NCBI GenBank assembly: GCA_016718035.1
Contig: JADKEK010000005.1
Span: forward strand, 248,001 to 312,000
Direction of reading: 5' to 3'
DNA: 64,000 nucleotides
DNA from: Bacteroidota bacterium
Lineage (GTDB): Bacteria; Bacteroidota; Bacteroidia; Chitinophagales; BACL12
The notes under the pieces are model-generated. The model saw nothing but the letters and a program-made list of their open reading frames with translations, did no database searches and was not told the origin of the DNA. The stretch's first letter is position 1. Each line of letters starts with the position of its first letter. A program made the position numbers and the translations under genes. Shown here piece by piece: positions 25,732 to 35,123 of the stretch.

Positions 25732-26655
25732 TTACTTGTTGTTAATCAGGCGACTAACCTGGCGTTCGCTTTTAAGACCACATTGTTTTGCAATTTGCGC
25801 GCGCGACATGTCGGGGTTGTTTAATAATTGCGTAATTTTTTCCTTGCGCAACAATGTTATGTATTCGTTCACAGTGAGTGAAGTTTCTTTTTTGAAAACG
25901 CGTGTAAAATTGCGGTCGCTCATATTGGCAATACCTGCTAAAAATTTAAGCGATACTTTTTTATGTAGATTTTCGTGCAACCAATCCTGTGTTTTATGAA
26001 TACCGGTATGAATATGATTGCGATAATTTAATAATTCGCTATGCTGATGTTGATTGCCGGACCTTCGGGTATAAATAACTAATTCACGGGCAACCTTGTG
26101 GGCAAAGAAACTGCCCATTATTTTTTCAACAATATATAATGCCATGTCGATACCTGAAGCAATGCCTGCGCTTGCATAAATATTTCCATCTTCAGTAAAT
26201 AAAACATTTTCAACAACTTTGGCATTAGGATATAGTTGTTGGAGTTCTTTAGTTCGCTTCCAATGCGTAGTACATTCTTTCCCATTTAACAAGCCACTTT
26301 CAGCTAATACGAATGCACCACTGCAAATGCTGCAAATATTTATTTGGTTGGCATAACAAGCATTTAACCAAGTAAAAAGATTCGTATTGTTTTTAAAATG
26401 TTTAGATTGTAAATAACTTAATTCAGCACCCGGGACAATTAAAAAATCCTGAGGTTTTAGTTTCATTTTGGAAAAATGTTTCAATTTTCCAAAAGGTAAT
26501 AAGGCAGAAGAAGCGACTTCATCTCCAATTGAACAATAGACAATTTCAAAGGGCGCGTCATATCCTATAGCTTCTAAAAATACCTGATCGGGACCTGCCA
26601 GGTCGAGTAGGTGCACATGTGGTAATACTAAAAATGCAATTGTAGTTTTTTGCAT
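25732..26655 (-). CDS. GlxA-type transcriptional regulator (DJ-1/PfpI + AraC)
   Basis: 307 residues. The N-terminal domain (residues 1-185) is a class I glutamine-amidotransferase-like fold: FLVLPHVHLLDLAGPDQVF and NICSICSGAFVLAESGLL, with a Cys in the nucleophile elbow as in DJ-1/PfpI proteins. The C-terminal part has two AraC-type helix-turn-helix motifs (VSLKFLAGIANMSDRNFTRV; SRAQIAKQCGLKSERQVSRL). The protein ends soon after the second motif, about 15 residues earlier than usual. GlxA-type regulators control amine, carnitine or betaine use; the target here is unknown. Confidence 0.88.
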   Translation of the reverse strand: MQKTTIAFLVLPHVHLLDLAGPDQVFLEAIGYDAPFEIVYCSIGDEVASSALLPFGKLKHFSKMKLKPQDFLIVPGAELSYLQSKHFKNNTNLFTWLNACYANQINICSICSGAFVLAESGLLNGKECTTHWKRTKELQQLYPNAKVVENVLFTEDGNIYASAGIASGIDMALYIVEKIMGSFFAHKVARELVIYTRRSGNQHQHSELLNYRNHIHTGIHKTQDWLHENLHKKVSLKFLAGIANMSDRNFTRVFKKETSLTVNEYITLLRKEKITQLLNNPDMSRAQIAKQCGLKSERQVSRLINNK

Positions 26656-26825
26656 AACATGAAATTAGTAAGCTACAAACCTACCGGTAATTCAATCACT
26701 TGTGCAGCCAAAAAACGGACATTTTGAGCCAAAGTAAAATAGTGACTTTTGCCCATTATTAGTTAGCCCGACGCCAAGATAGGAAAAATTGGGAAATGTA
26801 AAAAACTACAATACCAAGAGTAAAG

Positions 26826-27599
26826 TTATTTGGCTACTTTAACAATATCAGCCAACAGATAGGTTAAGCTAATACTGAAATCCTGATTAATCATACTAAT
26901 ATAATCGGATTCTTTAGAAGTACTTTTTTCTGCATAATTAATTTCAGGACCTCTGCTATAATTAATGGCAATTTTAATTCTTGGTCCAATTTCAGTTGAC
27001 ACACCACCTGAAAATTGGAATTGACAATGTGACATTGGTGTTCTGGCTTCTAATTTACTTAAGGGGTTAAATGCATTTTCGCTGGCACCCGGTTCGGCAT
27101 TATCAGTTGCAACATATTCAGTATTATATGCATAAGTGCCGGTTAAATATAAATTAGGACGTAAACCTGTATAAATTGTTGGCGTAAAATGACCAATAGT
27201 AAATTTATATCCAATAGTAAGCGGTAAAGTTATTTTATGAAAACGTTGTTTTTCCCAAATGTCATACGTATAAGTATAATAAGTTCCGCTGCCATCATCA
27301 CGTATATCAGAACCATCGCTGTGTGAATGGAAATTAGTACCTGTTATTTGGTATTGCAGACCTGCGGTTAGTTGTAAATGCGTGTAAAAAGTAGCCTGAC
27401 TTTGAAAGCCGATTAAAGGACTTATAATAGGAAAATAAGTTTCGGTAATTTCTTCGCCTTGAGGTTGAGTGATTAATGATACAGGTGAATGTGGTGTTGA
27501 AACACCAATTTCAGGGCCATAATTAAAGCTAATCTGGCAATAGGTTGATTGGGAAATGGCAATAAATAGGACAATGGGCAATAATTTCTTTAAAAACAT
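26826..27599 (-). CDS. Outer-membrane beta-barrel protein (PorT-like)
   Basis: 257 residues. A signal peptide ends at S-T-Y-C-Q. The rest is alternating beta-strand sequence with aromatic girdles (QATFYTHLQLTAGLQYQITG; HFTPTIYTGLRPNLYLTG; IGPRIKIAINYSRGPEINY), the pattern of eight-stranded Bacteroidota barrels annotated PorT-family or OmpA-like beta-barrel. It lacks a peptidoglycan-binding tail. It stands alone with 170 and 564 base gaps around it. The function is not known. Confidence 0.75.
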   Translation of the reverse strand: MFLKKLLPIVLFIAISQSTYCQISFNYGPEIGVSTPHSPVSLITQPQGEEITETYFPIISPLIGFQSQATFYTHLQLTAGLQYQITGTNFHSHSDGSDIRDDGSGTYYTYTYDIWEKQRFHKITLPLTIGYKFTIGHFTPTIYTGLRPNLYLTGTYAYNTEYVATDNAEPGASENAFNPLSKLEARTPMSHCQFQFSGGVSTEIGPRIKIAINYSRGPEINYAEKSTSKESDYISMINQDFSISLTYLLADIVKVAK

Positions 27600-28163
27600 A
27601 AAAGTGGTGGTATTGGGTAATAAATAGGGATTCAGACTAACGTAAAATTAGTGACGTTTATTTAAGCGGGCAAGGCCGTGTTTTAAACAAATGTGACTAA
27701 CTCATTGATGTATCAGGCTTTCAATGGGTTGCTTCACAAATAATATTTAATTATTTAACAATTGTCAAGTTAATTCTGAGTTGGTTTAACATTTGTTAAA
27801 GATTATAGCTAGCTCCTACTTATTAAAATGTAACTTTTATACTCCTCTAAAATTGAGAGTTTTCAACATTTTGGTTCTATTAAAAAAAATTATATGTGTT
27901 GCATTATACTTTTACTCAATAGGAAGATACCCTGAAGGTAAGTAGCATAAAAAAGGGCTGAACTAAACTACTTTCTTAAGCTAATAGGATATGAATAATT
28001 AATTTACCTATATAATTGTTTTTGAGAGATTGATGTTATTAGTGCCCAACCAGTTTCAGCAAATAAGCTCCTTTCCTTAAATTCGGAAATTAATTTTTAA
28101 AGTGGCTGATAGGTGTTATAAATTAACCAGGTGGTGAATAATAACGTTTTCAGTATTTTTTTA
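27600..28163. other. 564-base gap without a gene
   Basis: AT-rich sequence with stops in all frames. No RNA gene or convincing hairpin terminator was seen. A short stretch near 27915-27935 faintly resembles the L-P-x-G-I-Y end of a T9SS sorting domain on the minus strand, which may be a decayed gene end or chance. Promoters of the barrel protein must lie near 27600-27700. Confidence 0.5.
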
Positions 28164-29762
28164 TTAATTCACAACAATAAACTTTGTTTGTGCAACTTGA
28201 TTATTAGTGTCATCAATTTTAACATAATAAATGCCCGAAACAAATTGTGTTGTGTTAATTAAAAATTCATCTCCAATAATTTGTGTTGAATAAAGTACCA
28301 CCTTACCAAATTGATTATAAATAGTAATATTGGCATTTGATAAATACTGGCTACTCACAATTTTAGTTTCATATTTTACCGGATTCGGAACTACCTTAAG
28401 TAATTCCGAAAAGTTGTTATTATGAACACTTGAAATACTTCCCTCAGCCGGGTTTACGTAAACAACATACGCATCACCATCAATAAAATCAGAAATTGAT
28501 ATTAGTGCTCCTCCATCCACAATATTGATTGTAGCATTTAATGTTGTAACCGGCGCATAAAGTGGTATGGAATAATTTACATCGTTGCTTGGAATCCGCT
28601 GTATAATTAATGGCGTTGTGCATGTTGAACAATATGGATAATCTTCAATTTTTACCACTACATCAGCCGTTGCATTGTGCAATCCTAAATCTGGATTATC
28701 GTAGCGCCCAACCAGTATTTTTAATTCATTGGTAACATCATTTTTGCCTGCAAAGGCAACTGTTTTGGGATGGTCAGTAGTTGTAGTTAAACGCGTTACA
28801 GGTAAATCTGCATAAATTCTATGCACCCAATAATTTGGTTGTGGCGTTTTGTTGTCGGACATAAATAATCCGTTTAAACCGAATTGACAATCGCTCCATT
28901 CTGATACTCCATCACTTTCGTTCCAACAAGCATGCGAAACCCAGTTTACTTGTGCCTGTTCCAAATAATATAACCATCCTACATTCCAGCCCGGAATGAT
29001 ATGATTGGCAGGACCTGCATATTCAGGTATATTAATTAATAAATCTGATGCCCATGGGCGAACACTTAGTGAATCTCGCAATTCATTTACATGTTCAACT
29101 ACCTCTTCGGGTGTACAGAATTCATGCCATGAAACGGCATCAATTAAACTATTAATTTTGTGCAGTGTATCTAATAAATCCAACAAGGGTACTACAGAAA
29201 AATCGCAGGCACCAAAACCAAAATCAGGACCAACAATTTTCGCATCTGTATCAATGCTGTGAATAATACTATCTGTTCTTCTGTACATTTCTATCCAATC
29301 TTCATAGGTGCCGCTCCAAAAATTATCAGGCTCGTTCCAAATATCCCAAAATTCAACAGGCTTGGAATTAATTTTAAATTCATTTACCACAACAGTTGTA
29401 ATACTATCCCAGGAATGCCAGTTGTCTACCCAAGGCTGACTAAAATGCTGATCGGTGATACCATTGGCTATCATATAAATATCATTGATGCTAACAGTAA
29501 ATCGCGGATTAAATATTTCGGCATCTTCATAACTACTTCCAGCGAGCCAATATGCGCCAACACGCCAGAACGAAGGGCGCAATTTTGCAGTTAGGGTTGA
29601 ATCGAGATACAAAGGACCTCCGTGCAGAAATCCCTGCATAAATTGCGTTTCTGCAGGGATAGTAGCATTACATTGTACAGTTACAGTTTCTTGTGCTTTT
29701 GTAATTTGAATGACAAATAACAATAAAAGTGAAAGGTTTACTATTATTTTATTTAGATGCAT
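28164..29762 (-). CDS. Secreted T9SS GH39-like glycoside hydrolase
   Basis: 532 residues. A signal peptide ends at I-T-K-A-Q. Residues 40-400 are a clan A (beta/alpha)8 barrel of GH39 type: SFWRVGAYW, acid/base Glu144 in FWDIWNEPDNF, and candidate nucleophile Glu247 in INIPEYAGPANH. GH39 enzymes include beta-xylosidase and alpha-iduronidase. A T9SS sorting domain (VVPNPVKYETKIVSS ... GIYYVKIDDTNN) ends the protein. Both catalytic Glu residues are present, so an active extracellular glycosidase is likely; the exact substrate is not evident. A GT39-type gene lies 17 bases upstream on the same strand. Confidence 0.78.
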   Translation of the reverse strand: MHLNKIIVNLSLLLLFVIQITKAQETVTVQCNATIPAETQFMQGFLHGGPLYLDSTLTAKLRPSFWRVGAYWLAGSSYEDAEIFNPRFTVSINDIYMIANGITDQHFSQPWVDNWHSWDSITTVVVNEFKINSKPVEFWDIWNEPDNFWSGTYEDWIEMYRRTDSIIHSIDTDAKIVGPDFGFGACDFSVVPLLDLLDTLHKINSLIDAVSWHEFCTPEEVVEHVNELRDSLSVRPWASDLLINIPEYAGPANHIIPGWNVGWLYYLEQAQVNWVSHACWNESDGVSEWSDCQFGLNGLFMSDNKTPQPNYWVHRIYADLPVTRLTTTTDHPKTVAFAGKNDVTNELKILVGRYDNPDLGLHNATADVVVKIEDYPYCSTCTTPLIIQRIPSNDVNYSIPLYAPVTTLNATINIVDGGALISISDFIDGDAYVVYVNPAEGSISSVHNNNFSELLKVVPNPVKYETKIVSSQYLSNANITIYNQFGKVVLYSTQIIGDEFLINTTQFVSGIYYVKIDDTNNQVAQTKFIVVN

Positions 29763-29779
29763 GATATTGGATAAACTAT

Positions 29780-31255
29780 TTAAATTGGGTTTTTAAGTTT
29801 GTATACTTTCACTGAACCGCATGTTACTATCAATGAATCAATAAATGGTGATAGTTGCTGTTGTTCAATTATATCCGGCGAATCGGAATATAAATATTCT
29901 GCACCTGCCGACACAAATCCCTGTAAATCGTTTGTGGTAAGTAAGTTATTTAAAAACGGATACCCTTTTTTATCAATATAATATAGAAAAATAACTTTTG
30001 ATATATCATTTCCTGCAACCACCACTGCGTTTTTTGGAACAGCATTGCGTAATTCCGTTTTAAAGGTGAGCAAGTCGCGGTTAAAACCGGGATTATTTTT
30101 ATTCCATCTGGTATCTGCCCGCAGGAAACAGGTTAACGGCAAAACAATTAATAGTACATAAGATACAATATGTAGTTTTTTATTACTTCCATACAGTATA
30201 TGGTAGGCACCATAAGCAACTAAGATGAACAACAATGGATAAAATGGAAATAAATAATAATCGTGAATTTTTCCTATGGGGATAATTTCAAATAAATAAT
30301 AGGCAATTACCATTATCCCGAGCCATAATATAGGGATAAATCGAAAATCCCGATACGATTTACGCTTAACAAGAAAATAAAACCCTGCTATAAAAAATAA
30401 CACAGACCCATAGTTTAATAATAAATCCGGTGTGGTAATAAATACATTATGTTGTAAATAATCTAACAATTTTAATACTGAAACCCGGCTATCAAACAAA
30501 CCCGTTAAAACAGGATTGTCGCTCCATTGCGGAATTACAATTGCATACCAAACTAATGGGAGTAAACTCCAACTCAATTGTAGCGTAGCCGTTTTTAAGG
30601 TGATGAATGTATTTCCCTGTTTCCTTATTATTTGTATAAAATAAATAACTGGAACAATATAATAGAGTATAAAAGGCAATTTGCACAATGCACTCAAACT
30701 CATTAATAAGCCTGAGGCAATTAAAACAATTGTTTTTTGATTATGGACATATTTAAAAAAAAGGGCCAATCCCCAAATACCACAACAAAGTGCCAGATTG
30801 TCGGGCAAAGGGTTAATAGTATAATAATAAAATGCAGGTGAAAATGTAAATGCCCATGCACCGATTAATGATAAAATGGGCTTATTAAATAAGGCAAGTA
30901 ATAAATGATAAATACCAAACATGGCAATTACCCCAATCAAAAACATAAAATATCTTGTTACTGCTAGTTGATTGCCTGTTATATGATATAACCCAGCCGT
31001 CAACCATTGCATTAAAGGGAACTCCATACGTTGAATACCATCATTAGCCGATTTGATGTTAGCCCTTGGATTAAAAATATTCATGTCCTCTTCGTAAAAG
31101 TTAATAATGGTTGATTGCGTTTGCGCCTGACGCCACACATGTGTCCCAATTAATTCATCCGAGAAGTGTGAAAAGTGCATACAAAAATTGAGCACTACCA
31201 CTAAAAATAAAATGGTATAAATTGTTTTATTATGCACAGTTTGTATTTGTAACAT
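29780..31255 (-). CDS. GT39-type (PMT/ArnT-like) membrane glycosyltransferase
   Basis: 491 residues with about eleven hydrophobic helices. The first periplasmic loop holds SDELIGTHVWRQAQTQSTI, where the acidic pair corresponds to the catalytic Asp-Glu of GT-C enzymes and WRQ-x-x-T is common in Bacteroidota members. Helices such as AFTFSPAFYYYTINPLPDN follow the ArnT/PMT_2 pattern. These enzymes move a sugar from a polyprenyl-phosphate donor to protein or lipid in the periplasm. It precedes the GH39-like secreted protein by 17 bases, so both are probably one transcript. Confidence 0.82.
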   Translation of the reverse strand: MLQIQTVHNKTIYTILFLVVVLNFCMHFSHFSDELIGTHVWRQAQTQSTIINFYEEDMNIFNPRANIKSANDGIQRMEFPLMQWLTAGLYHITGNQLAVTRYFMFLIGVIAMFGIYHLLLALFNKPILSLIGAWAFTFSPAFYYYTINPLPDNLALCCGIWGLALFFKYVHNQKTIVLIASGLLMSLSALCKLPFILYYIVPVIYFIQIIRKQGNTFITLKTATLQLSWSLLPLVWYAIVIPQWSDNPVLTGLFDSRVSVLKLLDYLQHNVFITTPDLLLNYGSVLFFIAGFYFLVKRKSYRDFRFIPILWLGIMVIAYYLFEIIPIGKIHDYYLFPFYPLLFILVAYGAYHILYGSNKKLHIVSYVLLIVLPLTCFLRADTRWNKNNPGFNRDLLTFKTELRNAVPKNAVVVAGNDISKVIFLYYIDKKGYPFLNNLLTTNDLQGFVSAGAEYLYSDSPDIIEQQQLSPFIDSLIVTCGSVKVYKLKNPI

Positions 31256-31449
31256 GCCGTTTTATCGTTCTATGATACAATTGATACCCGTAAATTTAAA
31301 CAATTTGTTCGAGCCAAACATGGCGCTTAAATTTTAGCATCTATAAAATTCACGGGCAGGCTTTAAGGAAAGTAGGATAATACCATTACAAAAAGACTTA
31401 GAAAAGGTGATAAAGCTTTATGGCCAAAACGGAAAGGCATTTTAATTAG

Positions 31450-32469
31450 TTATTCCTCTAATAACCACTTTATTGCCGTGGTAACACCAATATCGTTGGA
31501 TATGTTTTTTTCAATTACAAATGGCAATTCCACATCAACAGGAATATTAATCGTATAGGCAATTTTATTTCTGTCTGTATAAACGCCGGTAGAAATCAAT
31601 AACAATATTTCTTCATTTATCACTTCCCAACTTACATTTGTGGCAAAACCTCCGGTAGCTTCTCCAAAAAATCGCGTATTATCGCGTCCTTTCAATGTTG
31701 TTGCTACAACTTCTCCTGAGCTGGTTGTCCATCGGCTGGTTAAAACCGCTACCTTGGGATTGGTTTTAATTTGAGGCTGATTGGGTAAATCAATTGCCTT
31801 TATACCGGCATACATAAAATTACCCTGGTTAATTTCCCATTCAAATAAAATATTATGATTAACATCTGTTAAATAACCAACAATACCATCACCAATTAAA
31901 GGAGCTATACCTGCTACCATTGGATTCATATTTCCACCTGCGTTGTAACGTAAATCTATAATCCAATGTTCAATGTTTTTATTGTACATTTCCGATAATG
32001 CTGCCCTTATTTTTGTGGCTTCAACTTGCATATCAACCCAGGGGCCTATACCCATTATTTTTAAATACCCGATATTATTTGGTAAGATGGTATATTCGAA
32101 CTTAGCTGCAGTATCGTTTACAATTTTCCACGTGTCCATGTCTTTTTCTCTAGTGTCTTTAGTTCGAATATTATCCCAATCGGTAAATGCTCCAATTAAA
32201 GTATAATTGGCGGCAAGCATAATTCTGCCATGATGGTCGCCTAGTGTGTTTAACATCAATTCAAATGCTGGTTGCAAATCTTCAACTGATTGCGCATTTT
32301 CAGCTTTTTGGTGCATTCTAATGGTGAGGCTATCCCAATTCACAGAAGCCGAATACATTGAAATTTGTTTTGTTTTTTCGATAATTGAATCAAGTGTAAC
32401 CAACAGGTTGGATTGACAACCTACAACCAGGGTTTGGCAAATGAAAAAACAGGTTATATAAAATTTCAT
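31450..32469 (-). CDS. Secreted S41-family serine peptidase
   Basis: 339 residues with an N-terminal signal sequence ending near V-G-C-Q (a possible lipobox at LVVGC). The N-terminal domain has LGDHHGRIMLA, with a His where tricorn/IRBP-type S41 peptidases carry the catalytic His. The core has IDLRYNAGGNMNPM and TSRWTTSSGEVVATTLKG with the nucleophile Ser in TSSGE, then FFGEATGGFATN. The Lys used by C-terminal processing proteases of subfamily S41A is absent at the G-E-A-T-G-G segment, which favours subfamily S41B. The substrate is unknown. Confidence 0.85.
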   Translation of the reverse strand: MKFYITCFFICQTLVVGCQSNLLVTLDSIIEKTKQISMYSASVNWDSLTIRMHQKAENAQSVEDLQPAFELMLNTLGDHHGRIMLAANYTLIGAFTDWDNIRTKDTREKDMDTWKIVNDTAAKFEYTILPNNIGYLKIMGIGPWVDMQVEATKIRAALSEMYNKNIEHWIIDLRYNAGGNMNPMVAGIAPLIGDGIVGYLTDVNHNILFEWEINQGNFMYAGIKAIDLPNQPQIKTNPKVAVLTSRWTTSSGEVVATTLKGRDNTRFFGEATGGFATNVSWEVINEEILLLISTGVYTDRNKIAYTINIPVDVELPFVIEKNISNDIGVTTAIKWLLEE

Positions 32470-32606
32470 CCTAATAATTGTTACCTAAATATCTGCTTAT
32501 AAAACAAATTACCAAAGTAGCAATCTGATTTTAGGTTAAATATTGGATAAGTGCAGGTAATTATTACACAAATGCGAAATGTGCCCAGGAATAAATCTAC
32601 ATTGGA

Positions 32607-32966
32607 TTAAGCTTTAAATTCACCGATATGCCATAAAATCCCTGAAGGATCGTGCAAATAAAATACTTTCCCCCAATCAAATAATCGAATTTCAGATAAA
32701 CGGACATGCTGATATTTGGCAGGTAAATTTAATGCAGTTAAAGTGCTGTGGAATACAGTAATATCATCTACTTCCATAAATATCATGGTATTATCCACCC
32801 AATCTTTTACGTAGGCATTTTGTAAATAAAACGCGAAGTTATCCAATTTATATACTTTTAACTTTTCTTCCAGTTTTTCTTCACTAAATCCCAGTTCGCG
32901 ATAAAATGCGCATGATAATTCAAAGTTTTGTGCACCAATAAATGGCCGAATAGATTGTATGCCCAT
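32607..32966 (-). CDS. VOC-superfamily (glyoxalase/bleomycin-resistance-like) protein
   Basis: 119 residues, one VOC module: IRPFIGAQNFELSCAFYREL at the start, KVYKLDNFAFYLQNAYVKDW in the middle, FMEVDDITVFHSTLTAL, and FYLHDPSGILWHIGEFKA at the end. The terminal H-x-G-E corresponds to the common metal-ligand Glu of this fold. Two copies pair to make an active unit in most relatives. The reaction cannot be predicted. It lies 31 bases after the stop of the secreted protein gene upstream and may share its transcript. Confidence 0.85.
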   Translation of the reverse strand: MGIQSIRPFIGAQNFELSCAFYRELGFSEEKLEEKLKVYKLDNFAFYLQNAYVKDWVDNTMIFMEVDDITVFHSTLTALNLPAKYQHVRLSEIRLFDWGKVFYLHDPSGILWHIGEFKA

Positions 32967-32997
32967 ATTTGATAAATTTATTTTCTAGTAGCGAAAA

Positions 32998-33606
32998 TTA
33001 TTTAAATTTTAAAGAATGAAAAGCTGTTAACATGATATCATCAAAATTTTCGGTATTGTCGGAGAGAAAAAATAAATAGGCGTCCGCCACATTGTTTTTA
33101 TGTATGGCAACAGTTATACAATATTTATAATTAGCTCCAAATGCATTTCCTACTTCAACGTAGGTAGTTGCTCCCCAATCAGCATTAAACTCCTGCCGGA
33201 CTGCCAGTGAATCAAACACAACCATTTCGGGCAAATAGCCACCGGAAATATTCATAGTTGTTGATTGTAATAATGTTTTATATAACGTATTTGGGTGGAT
33301 GTTGATGTCTCCTTCTTTTTTGTTCTTTTCTTTTTTATCGTAAGTTTTAATGAGTTCATCCAAAGGCCTGATGGCATAACGCACTTCGAAATTTTTGCTG
33401 TTGTGTTTTAATGCATATTCGTACTGCATGTTGTTTTGGTCTACAATTCCAACTGAGGTAAAATTTTCAGGCTGGGTAAAAATTAAATCACCACGTGTTA
33501 ATAACTCGTTAAATTGATCCGCTTTTACGGAAAAAGAATAGCTGATAAATGTAATTATCCCAACAATAAAAAGTAATAATTTATTAGATTTCATTTTTTT
33601 GGCCAT
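32998..33606 (-). CDS. Secreted protein of unknown function
   Basis: About 200 residues. A start at ATG 33606 or 33594 gives a signal peptide (KSNKLLLFIVGIITFISYSF) with a likely cut after S-V-K-A. The mature part has mixed alpha/beta sequence (YEYALKHNSKNFEVRYAIRP; GGYLPEMVVFDSLAV; AYLFFLSDNTENFDDIMLTA). The TTG at 33609 is an unlikely start. No known family could be recognised; the layout resembles small periplasmic proteins from Bacteroidota with a MOG/PsbP-like fold, but this is only an impression. Confidence 0.6.
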   Translation of the reverse strand: MAKKMKSNKLLLFIVGIITFISYSFSVKADQFNELLTRGDLIFTQPENFTSVGIVDQNNMQYEYALKHNSKNFEVRYAIRPLDELIKTYDKKEKNKKEGDINIHPNTLYKTLLQSTTMNISGGYLPEMVVFDSLAVRQEFNADWGATTYVEVGNAFGANYKYCITVAIHKNNVADAYLFFLSDNTENFDDIMLTAFHSLKFK

Positions 33607-33637
33607 CAAAAGTAAGTTGATATTTAATTAGTAATGT

Positions 33638-34657
33638 TTATTGTAATAATGTTTTTACACGTGGAATTACTTTAGTTCCAATAAGTTCAATCGATTCCAT
33701 TAATTGTTGATGCGTTAATCCTGCATCCATTTGAAAAGTAAAACGAGAAATGCCACCTAATGCTTTGCTGTGGCGGATAATTTTTTCTGCAACTTCTTCC
33801 GGATTACCAACTAATAAGGCACCTGTCGGGCCATTTTGAGCATCAAAACGCGATTTGGTAACCGGAGGATATCCGCGTTCCTTACCTATTTGTGTAAACA
33901 TTTCTGCATAACCCGGGTAGTAGGCATTTACGGCTTCTTCACTTGAGTTGGCTACAAATCCTAAAGAATGTAATCCAACTGTTAATTCATCATCTGCATA
34001 TCCGGCATTTGTTCCTGCTTCGCGATATAAATCAATGAGTGGACGAAAACGATGCGTTTCGCCGCCAATTACGGCAACCATTAATGGTAATCCCAATTCA
34101 CCGGCACGGATAAATGATTCGGGAGTTCCGCCAACACCCAACCAAATGGGTAATTTATTTTGGACAGGACGAGGATAAATAGCCTGATTGTTTAAAGCAG
34201 GTCGGTATTTACCTTTCCAGGTAATAAATTCATTATCCCGAATTTTTAATAAGAGGTCAAGTTTTTCGATAAATAATTCATCATACTCACTTAAGCTAAA
34301 ACCAAATAAAGGGAAAGCTTCAATAAATGAACCACGACCTGCAACAATTTCGGCGCGCCCGTTGGATATTAAATCTAATGTAGCAAAATTTTGAAAAATA
34401 CGAACGGGATCTGCGGCACTCACTACGGTAACTGCGCTGCTTAATATTATTCGTTTTGTTTTAGCTGCTGCTGCTGCAAGCAACATATGCGATGCAGAAT
34501 CTAAAAATTCTTTCCTATGATGTTCACCTAAGCCGAATACATCGAGCCCAACTTCATCTGCAAATGTGATACGGTCTAATAATTCATTTAGTGCCTGTGC
34601 ATGACTAATTTCCTTGTTTCTTGGCGCTGCGGCAAAACTATCTATTCCTATTTCCAT
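33638..34657 (-). CDS. LLM-class flavin-dependent oxidoreductase
   Basis: 339 residues of a bacterial luciferase-like TIM barrel: DEVGLDVFGLGEHHRKEF at residues 33-50, ILSSAVTVVSAADPVRIFQN, LISNGRAEIVAGRGSFIEAF, and a C-terminal GNPEEVAEKIIRHSKALGG. The H-H motif in GEHHR and the A-G-R-G-S segment bind the FMN phosphate in relatives. It needs a separate NAD(P)H:FMN reductase, none of which is in the window. The substrate is unknown; such proteins act as monooxygenases on small organic molecules in the cytoplasm. Confidence 0.88.
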   Translation of the reverse strand: MEIGIDSFAAAPRNKEISHAQALNELLDRITFADEVGLDVFGLGEHHRKEFLDSASHMLLAAAAAKTKRIILSSAVTVVSAADPVRIFQNFATLDLISNGRAEIVAGRGSFIEAFPLFGFSLSEYDELFIEKLDLLLKIRDNEFITWKGKYRPALNNQAIYPRPVQNKLPIWLGVGGTPESFIRAGELGLPLMVAVIGGETHRFRPLIDLYREAGTNAGYADDELTVGLHSLGFVANSSEEAVNAYYPGYAEMFTQIGKERGYPPVTKSRFDAQNGPTGALLVGNPEEVAEKIIRHSKALGGISRFTFQMDAGLTHQQLMESIELIGTKVIPRVKTLLQ

Positions 34658-34763
34658 TGTAATTTTTTTTCACTAACCAATAAAGTTAAACTTTGGTTCG
34701 ATGTAACGAATTGCCAAATATAACTATAGGATATTAATATATATACAAAATGAAGTCAGCTAC

Positions 34764-35123
34764 TTAATTGTAAAATAGCTCCAACGCATCTGCTAACGAA
34801 TTAGCAAAGTTGATTTGTTTACGTTTATTACTTTCCCTAATAAAATCACGCAAACTAGCGGATTGCACTGCTGTAAAATTGCCAATAATGGCTAGTTGAA
34901 TTTTATAATTGGTAAACTTTTGCAGAATGGCTCCGGCCAGGCCATTTTTCAAATCCCAAAAATCGGGAGTAAACTGATGTTCATACATAATTAGCGTGTC
35001 ATAACCAGCATAATATATTTCGCCCACCAACTGAAGGCCATCATCTTCATTGCGCAAAATAATCAGCTCATCACCAATTTCGGCAATTTTTTTATGGTGA
35101 ATATGATGAGTGATAATGATCAT
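34764..35123 (-). CDS. DUF4180 protein
   Basis: 119 residues matching the DUF4180 pattern: IAEIGDELIILRNEDDGLQLVG, the AGYDTLIMYEHQFTPDFWDLK segment, GLAGAILQKFTNYKIQLAIIG, and the closing DFIRESNKRKQINFANSLADA. It is a small cytoplasmic alpha/beta protein of unknown function. Its ATG overlaps the TGA of the AAC(3)-I-like acetyltransferase by four bases (ATGA), so it is translated by coupling from that gene; the two products may act together or simply be expressed at a fixed ratio. Confidence 0.82.
   Translation of the reverse strand: MIIITHHIHHKKIAEIGDELIILRNEDDGLQLVGEIYYAGYDTLIMYEHQFTPDFWDLKNGLAGAILQKFTNYKIQLAIIGNFTAVQSASLRDFIRESNKRKQINFANSLADALELFYN

Noticed and set aside
20945..27680. 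Short shared GC-rich string (CGGCCTTGCC) in two gaps
   Set aside because: Ten bases with mismatched flanks; no palindrome or gene linkage shared by the two places.
27900..27940. Possible remnant of a T9SS sorting-domain end on the minus strand
   Set aside because: Only about eight residues look similar, and no upstream frame supports a gene.
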